Below are positions 13,413-25,022 of a stretch of 64,000 bases of DNA, piece by piece. The DNA is from Acanthamoeba castellanii str. Neff. Taxonomy: Eukaryota > Discosea > Longamoebia > Acanthamoebidae. The stretch is from contig NW_004457252.1 in NCBI RefSeq assembly GCF_000313135.1, forward strand, positions 109,437-173,436, in the 5' to 3' direction. The translations under genes and the position numbers were made by a program. The notes under the pieces are model-generated. The model worked only from the letters and a program-made list of their open reading frames with translations, was not told where the DNA came from and ran no database searches. The stretch's first letter is position 1; each line of letters opens with the position of its first letter.

Positions 13413-13648
13413 CTCGCTGCCTGGTATTTTATTGTCCAAACGAAAGGCAAATTTATATATATTTTTATTTTCACTTGCAAATTTCACCAGTATCTGGAAA
13501 ATTTTGAACTATCCGCAGCATTTTTGTCAAATTACTGGTTGGAATGTGCCACGTCCGACATTGCTCCAAAAGAAAAGAAGAGCCCACAACGAAGGCAGCA
13601 AGACGACACGCGTTGCGGTGGAAGAAGACGCATTTCTGAGTGTCGAGA
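13413..13648. promoter_or_regulatory. Shared divergent promoter space, giant gene / COPA
   Basis: 236 bp between two divergent start codons. It holds the most AT-rich stretch nearby, including TATATATA at about 13454-13461, some 40-50 bp before the giant gene's ATG and about 190 bp before the COPA ATG. That position suits a TATA-like element for the minus-strand gene if the leader is short. This is inferred from position and composition only. Confidence 0.35.
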
Positions 13649-16600
13649 ATGCTAACAAAGCTCGAAACGAAGAGCAATCGAGTGAAGGGCTTGAGCTTTC
13701 ACCCCAAGAGGCCCTGGATTCTTGCCTCCCTCCATAATGGCCTCATTCAATTGTGGGATTACCGCATCAGAACTCTTTTGGATCGATTCGATGAGCATGA
13801 TGGTTCGCGACTCCACCCCACGGCCCAATCCTGCCGCGCCGCCGCTCACTGAGTGATGTTGTTTGCTCTGGCAGGCCCCGTGAGGGGAATCAGCTTCCAC
13901 GCTACACAGCCTCTCTTCGTGTCAGGCGGCGATGACTACAAGATCAAGGTGTGGAACTACAAGCTGCGGCGCTGTCTCTTCACTCTGCTCGGGCACATGG
14001 ACTACATCCGCACAGTCCAATTCCACCATGAATACCCCTGGATTCTGAGCGCGTCCGACGATCAGACGATCAGAATCTGGAATTGGCAGTCCCGTACCTG
14101 CATCGCCGTACTCACTGGCCACAACCACTACGTTATGAGCGCCTACTTCCACCCCAAGGAGGATCTCGTCGTCTCCGCCTCGCTTGATCAGACTGTTCGC
14201 ATCTGGGACATTTCTGGTAAGGCATTCCCTCCAGGCCCGCGACACTTTCCCTCTCTCTCAATTCTAATCCCCCCCTCTTCCTGCCGCAGGTCTGAAGAAG
14301 AAGAACGTTTCGCCCACGGGAGGACTTGACGACCCGCTCCGTCTCGCACAGAACGATCTTTTCGGCAACCCCAACGTGGTGGTCAAGTACGTGCTCGAGG
14401 GCCACGACAGGGGCGTTAACTGGGCCGCCTTCCACCCCTCTCTGCCCCTCATCGTTTCGGGCGCCGATGATCGCTCGGTCAAGCTCTGGCGAATGAACGG
14501 TACGTTGGACGCTTCTCCTTCTTCTTCTACCGCTTTCCCTCGCATGCGCTTTGTCGTCATGGCGCACATCAGCACGCCTGGGGGTGCTGATAACAGCTCC
14601 GCGAGGATCGCTTTCTCTCGTTCTTCCTCAGTGCGCGCGTTTACTTACACTTGTAATATTTGTTTGTTCTTCTTCCTCGACGTGGTGCGCGTGCCCCCGC
14701 TTGCTGTGATCGTGCACGCATGTAGACACGAAGGCGTGGGAGGTGGACACGCTGCGCGGGCACTACAACAACGTGTCGTGCGTGATCTTCCATCCGCACC
14801 AGGAGCTCATCCTGAGTAACTCGGAGGACAAGACCATCCGCGTGTGGGACATGTCCAAGCGCTCGGCGGTGCAGACCTTCCGCAGGGAGCACGACCGCTT
14901 CTGGATCATCGCAGCGCACCCCGAGAACAACCTCTTCGCCGCGGGTCACGATTCGGGCTTGATCGTGTTCAAGCTCGAGCGGGAACGGCCCGCCTACGTA
15001 GCGCACAAGGGGGCGCTGTTCTACGTCAAGGAGCGCTATCTGCGCACCTACGATTTCGCCTCGGCCCGCGACGTGCCCGTCATGTCCATTCGGCGCGCGG
15101 TGGCCAAGTCGCCTCGCTCGCTCTCCTACAACCCCGCCGAGAAGGCCGTCCTCCTCTACTCGGACGCCGACGGTGGCACGTACGAGTTCTACAAGCTCCC
15201 CGCCGACGGACGCTCGGCCGACTCGGTCGAGTCCAAGAAGGGCGCCGCCAACTCGGCCGTCTTCATCAAGCGCAACCGCTTCGCCGCCCTCGACGCCAAG
15301 GCCGGCCAGCTGCACCTCAAGAACCTCAAGTGCGAGACCGTCAAGCGCCTGCCCATGCCCCCGGGCACCGACATGATCTTCGCCGCCGGCCTCGGCTCCC
15401 TCCTCCTCCGCGCCGAGGACAAGATCATCCTCTACGACCTCCAGCAGAAGCGCGCTGTCGCCGAGCTCACCGCGCCCAACATCAAGTACGTCATCTGGGA
15501 CGACAAGGGCGCCCACGTCGCCCTCCTCGGCAAGGACACGCTCGTGCTCGCCACCCGCAAGCTCGAGCAGGAGTGCATCATCCACGAGACCATGCGCATC
15601 AAGAGCGGTGCCTGGGAGGAGAGCGGCGTCTTCCTCTACACCACCGTGTCCCACATGAAGTACTGCCTCCGCGACGGCGAGCACGGCATCGTGCGCACCC
15701 TCGACGTGCCCATCTACGTGACCGGCGTCCGTGGCAACCAGGTACTACAACTACTACTATCCCCCCCTACAACCACTAAAACCACTAAAATAACAACAAT
15801 AGTAATACACCGACTGACGCGATTCCTTGCGCAGGTGCACTGCCTGGACCGCGAGGGCCGTAATCGCGTGGTGCTGATCGACCCGACGGAGTACGCCTTC
15901 AAGATGGCGCTGGCGCACAGGCGGTACGCCGACGTGCTCAAGATGGTGAAGCCGGGCCAGTCGAACCTGGTGGGCCAGGCCATCATCGCCTACCTGCAGC
16001 GCAAGGGCTACCCCGAGGTGGCGCTCTACTTTGTCAAGGACGACAAGACCAAGTTCAACCTGGCCCTGGAGTGCGGCAACATCGAGGTGGCGCAGGCGTG
16101 CGCCAAGGCGCTCGACGACAAGGACGCCTGGCACCGACTGGGCACCGAGGCCCTGCGCCAGGGCAACCACCAGGTGGTCGAGATGGCCTACCAGCGCACC
16201 AAGAACTTTGAGCGGCTCTCCTTCCTCTACCTCATCACGGGCAACGTGGAGAAGCTACACAAGATGCTCAAGATCGCCGAGATGCGCAACGACACCATGG
16301 GCCGCTTCCACAACGCCCTCTACCTGGGCGACGTCCACGAGCGCGTGCGCATCCTCGAGGAGGTCGGCCAGTTCGGCCTCGCCTACACCACCGCCGCCAC
16401 GCACGGCCTCGCCGAGGACGCCGCTCGCCTCGCCGAGAAGCTCGACGGCAACCTGGCCCCCGTGCCCGAGGAGTCGGCCACGCGCCTGATGGTGCCCCCC
16501 GCGCCGATCCTCCGCCACCACGACTCCAACTGGCCCCTGCTCACCGTCTCGCCGGGCTTCTTCGACCCCTCGACCATGGACGACTCCTCCGGCCGCGGTA

Positions 16601-17844
16601 TCCGCGCTGCCGCCCCCGGCCTCGACCTCGACGACGAGGGCGAAGAGGCCGCCGGCGCCTGGGACGACACCGGCGCCGACCTCGGCGAGGAGGGCGAAGG
16701 TGAGGGCCTCGCTCCCGCCGCCGACCTCGGCAACGACGAGGACGACGGCGGTGCCGGCTGGGACGACGACGGCGGCCTCGACGGCCTCGACAGCGTGGAC
16801 CTGGTCCCGGCCAAGTCCGAGTCGTTCTTTGTCGCGCCGCGACCGGGCCAGAACGCGCGCCAGGTGTGGACCAAGAACTCGCGCCACGCCGCCGACCACG
16901 CGGCGGCCGGGTCCATCGAGAGCGCCATGGAGCTGCTCCACCAGCAGGTGGGCGTCGTCAACTTTGCGCCGCTGCGCCCGCACTTCATGGCCCTCTGGAT
17001 GGGCGCCCACGCCGCCAGCCCGAGCGGACCCCTCGGGCCTGCGGTGATCTCCAACCTGGAGCGCATCGTCGAGGGCCAGAGCGCCGGCCTGCCGGCCCTG
17101 TGGACCAACGTGGGCCTGCTCATCGAGCAGCTCAAGGCCGCCTACCGCTCGACCACCAAGGGCGCCTTCGGCGAGGCCCTCGACACCTTCGCGTCGCTGC
17201 TGCACATGCTGGTCTTCGTCGTCGCCCCGACCAGGCAGGCGCGGACGGAGGTCGAGGAGCTGCGCGACCTGTGCCGCGAGTACATCCTGGGCCTGCGCAT
17301 GGAGCTGCACAAGAAGACCCTGCCCGCCCAGAACCAGATCGAGGCGCTGGAGCTGGCGGCCTACTTCACGCACTGCAACCTGCAGCCCATCCACCGCATG
17401 CTCGCCCTGCGCTCGGCGATGAAGGCCGCCTACCGCATCAAGTGCTACCACCTCGCCGCCTCGTTCGCCTCCCGCCTGCTCGAGCTCTCGCCCAAGCCGG
17501 AGATCGCGCAGGAGGCCAAGAAGGTGATCAAGTTCGCCGAGACCAACAACACCGACGCCCACACCCTCAACTACGACGAGCGCAACCCCTTCGTCGTGTG
17601 CGGCATCTCCTTCACGCCCATCTACAAGAACCGCCCCTCCATCGAGTGCCCCTACTGCCACACCCACTACCTCCCCGCCCACGCCGGCAAGCTCTGCCCC
17701 ACCTGCCAGCTCTCCGGTACTCCACCCCCCCCCATCCACCCAAAGCCTCGCGCCAAACCTTCACCTGCTCACACGTCCTCCTCTTGCGCGCCAGAAATCG
17801 GCAAGGAGACCTCCGGCATCAAGTTCACGCCAGGCAGAGACTAA
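13649..17844 (+). CDS. COPA: Coatomer subunit alpha (alpha-COP)
   Basis: Large subunit of the COPI coat, which buds retrograde Golgi-to-ER vesicles and recognises dilysine cargo. Exons read as 13649-13802, 13875-14216, 14290-14499, 14726-15741, 15835-17716 and 17795-17844, giving 1,217 residues (human about 1,224). The start [20 protein letters not shown] is the canonical family start; an in-frame GTG nine bases earlier is ignored. An N-terminal WD40 propeller follows ([63 protein letters not shown]), then a second beta-propeller region, a helical solenoid, an acidic Asp/Glu/Gly linker (16610-16800) and the conserved C-terminal domain with paired cysteines (CPYC, CPTC) and the closing [11 protein letters not shown] segment. 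The last intron is 78 nt and in frame, so its retention would add 26 residues. Nothing suggests damage. Confidence 0.97.
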
Positions 17845-18160
17845 GTGCACGCCCCCCGTCGACGCGTTTAGTAGCGACACGCGGGCGCGCACCTCGAGAA
17901 GGTGGCGAGGCGGCACAAACCGAACCCACACCGCACCGTTGGGCCACAGCTTTCGCCATGACGGCCCCCTCGCCACTGTATACATCACACAGCACAGAGG
18001 ACAACACAGAGAGATTTTTTTGGGGTAAGAAGAACACTGCTCATGCTCATGAGCACGCCATCATGATGGGCGCGATGTGCTTGAATCCGCTCCATCACTC
18101 CCCGTTTCAGTCCAGCGACATGAGGTATATATGGTTCGTTGTTGTGGTGGTGGTGCGACT
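17845..18160. other. Convergent intergenic space, COPA / SLC26
   Basis: 316 bp between the two stop codons, shared by two facing 3' ends. No open gene or RNA is recognisable. A T-run followed by GGGG occurs near 18016, and no AATAAA signal is evident on the plus strand. Confidence 0.6.
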
Positions 18161-21100
18161 TCAGAGGTCCACTTCATCAAGGTCTCCTCCGTGAAGGTGG
18201 TCATCGGTGCCTTCCTCGTTGCCGGGCCTTCCCGCCGCTCCCGCCGCCTCTTCCTCCTCCTCCTCGTGGTGGCGGTGGTGGTGGAAGAAGCCCTCCTCCG
18301 CCTCTTCTTCTTGCTCGCCATCGGATTCGTCCTCGGGCATTCGCAGGAAGGGGTCGTTGGCCGGCTCAAAGGTCTCCACGTGGGGCCTGGTCTGGTGGTG
18401 GCGGCGGTCGACGTCATTGCCGGCCGGTTCCCCCTCCTGCTCCTCCTGCTCCTGCCGCAGGCCTGGCACGGGTTGGTCCTCCACTCGGAAGTCGAGGGTG
18501 GTGGGCGCTGCCCCCGCTCCAGCGCCGCCGAAGCGCGGGGAGGAGGGGGGAGGCTCCATGTCATGGACACCGCGAGCCGCGTCCTGCTCTCGTTCCTTGC
18601 CCTTGCCCGCCGCGTCGTCGTAGTGGCCCGGTGGCGGGTGGATGCTGTCCATGACCGCCCCGAACTCGCTCACCGACATAGTGTCGGTGTGGGAGCCCAC
18701 CCACGCGGCCGGGTCATCGTAGTCGCTGTCGCCCAGCTCGTCGCCGCCCGCACCCTTCTCCTCGTCGTCCTGCCACCCAACAACAACGAACCACCACGCC
18801 ATGTCAGTGTCAGGAAAACAGTAACTATAACAATTTCCCTTCGGGCAACGACGACGACGACAAAAGCTGACGCGGACGCACCTCATCGAACACGCGGGTG
18901 TCGTTGAGCGCGGCGATGGCATCGCGGACTTTGTTGAAGACGCAGTTCTTGCCCAGCAGGTCCATGACACCGCTCTTGTGGAACAGGTCCAGGAGCGGCT
19001 CGCGCAGCTTCACGAAGGCCACGTAGATGTTGCGTCGCTTGTAGTCGGCCACCATGTCCGTGAGCGTGGCGATCGCGCTGTTTTGGTGCACAAACGGAGA
19101 GAGAGAGAGAGAGAACAAACACAACCTCACGCTACACGCTACGCTACACGCTACGCTACACGCTACGCTACACATGCACCGTCCGAGGTAAGACAAGCGA
19201 GAGCAGGGCGAGTCACCTGGCATCCATATCCTGGATGTTGCGCGCGTCGATGATGATTGCCTGGGTGCGCGCGCTCAGGTGAGCACACAGCAAATAAGAA
19301 GAATAGAAAAGAAAAGAAAGAAAAAGAAAAGAAACAACGAGCGCAGTACCTGGAGTGGAGGCAGGGTGGGCTCGGAAGCGCCCGCGTCGGTGGAGCCGAA
19401 GCGCTCGATCCGTGCGAACATGTCCTTGATCTTGCCGATGTTGGCAAAGTACAGCGACTCCTCGATCCTGAGCAGCAGCACCCCCTGCACACAACACACA
19501 CACGACACACACGACACACACACGACACACAGACGACACACACGACACACAGGATATCGGCCATGGCCATCTCTCACCCATCAGACGTGGTGCAGGAGGA
19601 GACACGAGGGTGGGTGGCTGGAGGTGGCGTGCCTCGATGGGCTTGGCCTGGGTGAACTGGGAGATGTCCTTGAACTTGTTGGTGTTGGGCATCTTGCCCA
19701 GGATGGCGAGGTGGGGCAGGGACGTCTTCTTGATGATCCACAGCACCGAGATCGCCAGCGAAATGGTGATGCCCAGCTCCACGCCCAGCACCACTGCACC
19801 CATCACGTGTCAACGCCTGGTCAGGCTCCACAGCACAGGTGGCCAACGGTGGTGGTGGGTGGTGGTGGGTGGTGGGCACAGTGCGTACCGGTGATGAAGA
19901 AGGTGGCGAGGAGCAGGATGATGGCGCCGAGATCACGGATCTTCCACAGGAAGACCAGGTCCTCGTACTCGACCAGGCCTGGTGCACAACAAGAATGGAG
20001 AATGAGAAGGCTCAGCCCAATGGATGGATGGAGGAAGATGGAAGGTTTCAAAGGGGAAGGGGAAGGGGAAGAGGTACCGACGGCGGCCACGATGATGATG
20101 GAGGCCAGCACGACCTTGGGCAAGTAGTAGAAGAGGCTGTCCAGGAAGAGGATGGTGAACAGCACCGCCATCGCCACGAAGAAGTTGTACAACTGCGTAC
20201 GCGCACCCGCCATGTCCGCTGTTGCGACCATCGCCCAACCAACATCGCAAGGGCAATTAATGATCACTCTTCATTTTAATGTGTAATCGGCCAAACCAAA
20301 ACCAAAAAACCAAAATAACTCAAGTAATAATAATAAAACTAAATTGACGATCAAACGTACCCAATGCACTGCGGACGAGAGAACCGAAGGAGGGGAAGAT
20401 GCGGAAGAAGGAGCCCACCATGTTGGCGCTGCCCAACGCCACCAGCTCGCGGTTGGGCGACACGGTGTAGTGGTGCTTTCCCGCGTAGTACTTGGCCACG
20501 ATGATCGACTCTGCGCAGTCACACACGCGCACGCGCACACGCACACACAACACACAACACATTGTCAGTTCGCCATTATCATCGTCATCACCACCGGGTT
20601 GGCGAGACGGGTCGAGAGCAGGTGTGGTGAGGCACCGATGAACCCGAGGATGGCGATGATGATGGAGGGCTGGATGGAGTTCTGGAAGTCCTTGAGCGAC
20701 TCGAGCACGCGCGGCGGGAAGATGGGCGTCGGAAATTCGCTGTTGATCTCGCCCAGGATCTCGACGCCCTTCTTGTCCACTTCGCCCCACCACCCGATCA
20801 GGATGCCCAGCAGCACCACGATCAGCGTGTCCTATGTGGAATTCAAAGTCATTCACACCAATCAGCGATACGTCCGGATAATTACAATTCATCATCATCG
20901 CCACCACCACCACCACCATCATCATAGAAAGGAGTGGGGTCGGGGGGAGCGGTACGGGGATGAACTTGATGCAGGTGGCCAAGATCGGGTGACGTCGCTT
21001 GACGTACTTGGCCTGCCACTTGATCCCTCGGAACAGGAACAACAGTCCCAGCGTGCAGATTCCTGGATGGTTCCCGCAACAACAACCACCACCGGCCGTC

Positions 21101-21889
21101 GTCGTTGGTCAGCGCGCGCGGCGTGTGTCCAATATGGGGGGGTTGGGGAGTATACCGATGAGGAGAGTGCGCCATTCGGTTTGGTCGATGTTGTCGAGGG
21201 TGTAGATGAGCTTGGCCCAGTCCTTCTTCCCGTCTGGATTGGGGATGCCCAGGAACAGTCCAACCTTCGCGTACATACGCGACACCGACACGACGCACAC
21301 GACACGACACGACACACGATGTGTCAGCCGGGTGAGCACCGGGACCCGGTGAGAGTTGTGGGGCGGCGACGAAAAGAAGAGGGGTTGATTACCTGCTCGA
21401 GGAAGATGATGAGGGCCACGGCGTTGATGAAGCCCGCGAGGAGGGGGCGCGAAAGGAGGATGTCGAGGAAACCGAACCGCATCAACCCCAGCGAAAACAA
21501 AAACACGCCCACCTGTGTGTGTGTGTGTGTTTGAAGACCCGCCACCGGTGTCAGTGCCCTTGTGAGCTCGAGCCCGCAGGAAAAAGAACGAAGGCGGCGG
21601 CGGGGGGCTTACTATGAGGGAGAAGAGATGCGCAAAGGCCACGATGTCGACATCGCCGTCGAAATTCTCGAAGGAGTGGGTGAGGAGGATGGCCGACACG
21701 GCATCGGGGCCGATAGACAGCTGTCGGCTGTTGCCCATCATCATGTACACCAGTGCCGTAATCTGTTACTCCGACGACGACGACGTCCCACACCGTTAGC
21801 CACGGCACGACAGAGCACTTGGCACATCTTCTTTCCACACATCATCACACCACAATAACACCAACAAACAACACAACAAACAAACAAAC

Positions 21890-21931
<42 letters not shown>

Positions 21932-23170
21932 AAACATGGGAAACAGACCCAAGAGGAGTAGAGGCCGTAGACGGGCGGCAGGCCGGCGAGGATGGCCATG
22001 GCGAGGGAATGGGGCACGATCATTGCCGACACGGCCGCGCCTGCAGCCAAGTCGTACACAAAATCGCTTCGCCACTCGTATCGTGGGAGCCTGGTGTGCA
22101 CCATCCACACCACCCACTGTTAGAGCTGCGAGAAGCCGGAGAGTGTTGAACAAGAAGAACAACAAGGAGGCCAACGAGGTGATGTGGCGAGGAGGGTTAG
22201 CGCACCACATGAGGATGGGCACGTAGTAGGGGAAGGTCTTCTTGAAGCCCTTCCATGTGAGCCACTTTTCTCTGAACTGGGGCGTCGTGTGCATTGTGAG
22301 CAGCGACCCCAGCCCTGCATTGTCACACCACACGAATGTCGCCACGAGGCGTGGTGTGTGTGTGTGTGTGTGTTGTGTGTTGTGTGTGTGCGTGTGGTGT
22401 GTCAGGCCAGCACCATCAGAGCAGTCCTTCCATCCACCTTTCGCCCCAACCACGATCATTGTGGCTGTCCGCGAGAAGGAGCAGAGAGTGTGTAGGATGT
22501 GTACCGGCTTTGCTGCGGTAGTAGTGATCGAGTTCGGGCAGCTCGTCGACGTCCTCGTCCTCTGCGCCCGAGAAGAGCATGCGGTAGTGCTTCGCCGCAC
22601 TCGACGACGGCACTGTGTCCCCCGCCACATCCCCATCCCCAGCCGACCACAACCCAACCGCGCGTGCCGTGTGAGCGACACGTGGGCACCACCACCACTC
22701 AGCGCACGCCAATAAATGCACACGGTCTGTGCACCACCGCCACGAAGGGTAAAGGGGGAGGAGAGGTGTGTACGGTAGGCGTCGTCGCTCACGGCGGCGG
22801 GGTGTGGGCGCTTGCGGCGGCGCGGCTGGCCGGAGCCCTGCTGCTGGTCGGCGGGGTCGAGCGATGGCGGCTCGGCCGAGGCAGACGCGTCCTCCTCGCC
22901 ACTACCCGTGCCGGCACCATCGTCGTTGCCGCTGCCGTAGCCGTAGCCGTCGTCGCCGTCGCCGTCGCGGGGTGACCCGCTCTGCCCGCGCCCTTCTTCG
23001 TCTTGTTGGTCGTAGTCGTTGACGAAACGATGCGGGACAGGCGATCCCTCGGCCCCCTCTTCGAGCCCCTCCACGGGGGCGGGGTCATCTTCGCCCCCAT
23101 CAAGCACCTCCACGCCCCCGGTGAGGCGCGACGAGAAGATGTTGAAGCGCTCAGCAAGCCATGATGCCAT
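18161..23170 (-). CDS. SLC26/SulP family anion transporter with STAS domain
   Basis: Membrane anion exchanger or sulfate permease. About 17 exons and roughly 950-1,000 residues, from the ATG at 23168-23170 (the GTG six bases upstream is rejected) to the TGA at 18161-18163. An acidic, cytosolic N-terminus of about 170 residues leads into the SulP signature region (DLAAGAAVSAMIVPHSLAMA, then LAGLPPVYGLYSSW). The transmembrane core follows (for example LLAGFINAVALIIFLEQ, TLIVVLLGILIGWW, ELVALGSANMVGSFF), then a STAS domain at about 19400-18890 (LLLRIEESLYFANIGKIKD, AIIIDARNIQDMDA, FVKLREPLLDLFHKSGV). The C-terminal tail of about 200 residues is very acidic and Glu/His/Gly-rich. STAS domains in this family bind nucleotides and control traffic or gating. 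The substrate (sulfate, oxalate, bicarbonate or chloride) cannot be assigned. Confidence 0.92.
19497..19555. repeat. CGACACACA nonamer repeat, intronic
   Basis: About six imperfect CGACACACA units in an intron of the SLC26 gene, on the opposite strand to the gene's sense, unlike the copy at 4335-4421. The family therefore sits in both orientations relative to transcription. Confidence 0.75.
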
Positions 23171-23419
23171 GGCCACTCACTCGCTCGGGAGATGGTCAAG
23201 AGATCACTTGCTGTATGTCGTGCTCAATCAATTTAGATCGATTTTTGTGTAGAGCCGTTCCAATTGATCAATCGAGTTGTGCCGGGAGCGGGGCCACCAA
23301 CGAAACGGTGGCTTGTGCTCTGAGGTTCGCAACGGAAATTCCCAAGCTTGGCTGCCTACGTGGCACTCCTCTCTTAAAAGACGAGACTATTAAAATAAAG
23401 GAAAATAAAACACAATAAA
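23171..23419. promoter_or_regulatory. Shared divergent promoter space, SLC26 / NTase-ligase gene
   Basis: 249 bp between divergent ATGs. Both ends are AT-rich: TCAATTTAGATCGATTTTTG near 23230, and an A-rich stretch with repeated AATAAA-like words immediately before the ATG at 23420. No specific factor site can be named. Confidence 0.3.
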
Positions 23420-24971
23420 ATGGAGCACGCGTGGGCGGGTCTGCTGGCGGCACTGCAGGCCGCGGACCAGGAGGGGTCGGGGCTGTGGGTTGGCAGCCGG
23501 CCGTCAGTCCTGGCATCGCCCGCGGTGGTCGGGGCCTACGCGTGGGGTTCTCGGGTGTACGGTACCGCACGCCCCACCTCCGACTGGGACGTCGTATGCA
23601 TCACCACCTCCACCACCACTTCCTCTACGCCCTCGCCTTCGTCTCCTACGCCGCCGTCTGATGCTGCGGCGGGGGGAGTGGAGGGTCCCTACGCGCTGTA
23701 CGACGATGGACACTACAACGCGTCGTTCTACTCCCTGCCCCAGTGGATCACGGCCGTACGCCGGCTCCCTCCACTTCACCGTGGGCGTCGTGTGTGCTCA
23801 TCATCGAAGAGCCTGGTGCGTGGTGGGGCGCGCAGGTGTGGGAGCATCGGCACGACGCCCTGGAATGTGCATTCCTCCCGCCTCAGCACGTACGCGCGCA
23901 TTCCTCGCATTCGGTGGCTTCTCGCTCTCTCACGCTCGTTGGTGGCTGGCACGCACGCACGACGCGCAGCGGTGGAGAGAAGACAAAGAGGCGATGAAGC
24001 GGGCGGCGGTTGTGGTGGACCCCGACGTCCTGTACCGGCGAGTGTCGTGGGAGGCGCGCCGCCGCATCAACATCGCCAAGGACAAGCAGGCCAAGTCGGG
24101 CGAGGACCCGCGCAAAGACATAGTCCACTCGCTCCGCTACCTCCTCTTCGCCCTCCAGATCCTCCACACCGTACCCACCCGGCCCATACACGCGCGCCGA
24201 GTGAGGATTTAATTCCTCGCTCGAGGCCGAAAAGAGCATTTAATGGACTTGCCACGTCATGCTGACCAGGCGCGTGCGTGGCGTGGTGTGCAGAACACGA
24301 TCGGGGACTACGGGGCGGCCAACGCGCACTTTGAGCGCATCATGGCCAGCAGTGCCGATGACGTGGACTGGCCCTATTGGATTGGCCTCCACGACGGGCT
24401 GCAGGAGAGCCTTACCGGCCTCGTCTCCTCCCTCGTCCACCCCATCCACTCCCGATGCGAGCTATTCAGGTTCACCGCCTCGCACACCACATCTCCTCTC
24501 GTCCCCCCCTCTCTCCCCACAAGAACGCTTTCGTTCTTGTCGTGGAGTGCTCTTCTCATCAGCGTTGCATTCGCCCCACATGGTGTTTGCAGGACGGCCC
24601 AATGGAACCTCCGCCGACGGGTTGGCAAGCGCAGCCAGGGCGCAACCGCCGCCGCTGCCACGAGATCGTCCACGGCCTCCTCCTTCTCCTCACCGGCCGT
24701 GCCGCTGGTGATGGTGGATTGCACGTACGAGCCGGTACGCATCCAGGGGCACCAACCAAATCAGCCATGGCTGGCCGCTCGTTGTTGACCACTCTCTCCT
24801 CACGCAATGTCTCCTTGGGCTGACCGGGCAGGTGCCGCGTGCGGTGGCGCTATTGCGGGCAGGCATGTCCCTCGATCAGCTGGCACGTATTCTACTTACG
24901 CCCATACGCGGTGGTCGGACGCGTCCGCATGCTGCTGCCGCGATGTACATCAGCAACGCTGGCGCTTCACA

Positions 24972-25022
<51 letters not shown>

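Noticed and set aside
14641..17739. Long open frames on the minus strand and in other plus frames across COPA
   Set aside because: High GC and third-position bias leave shadow frames open. The COPA frame alone matches a known family from start to stop, and the shadows show biased Arg/Pro/Ala compositions with no domains.
23640..24270. Reading the NTase-ligase gene as one uninterrupted frame through 24265
   Set aside because: The uninterrupted frame loses the conserved HDALECAFLPP and later segments. Splicing at GTACGC / GCGCAG-type sites restores a consistent, ordinary protein sequence.
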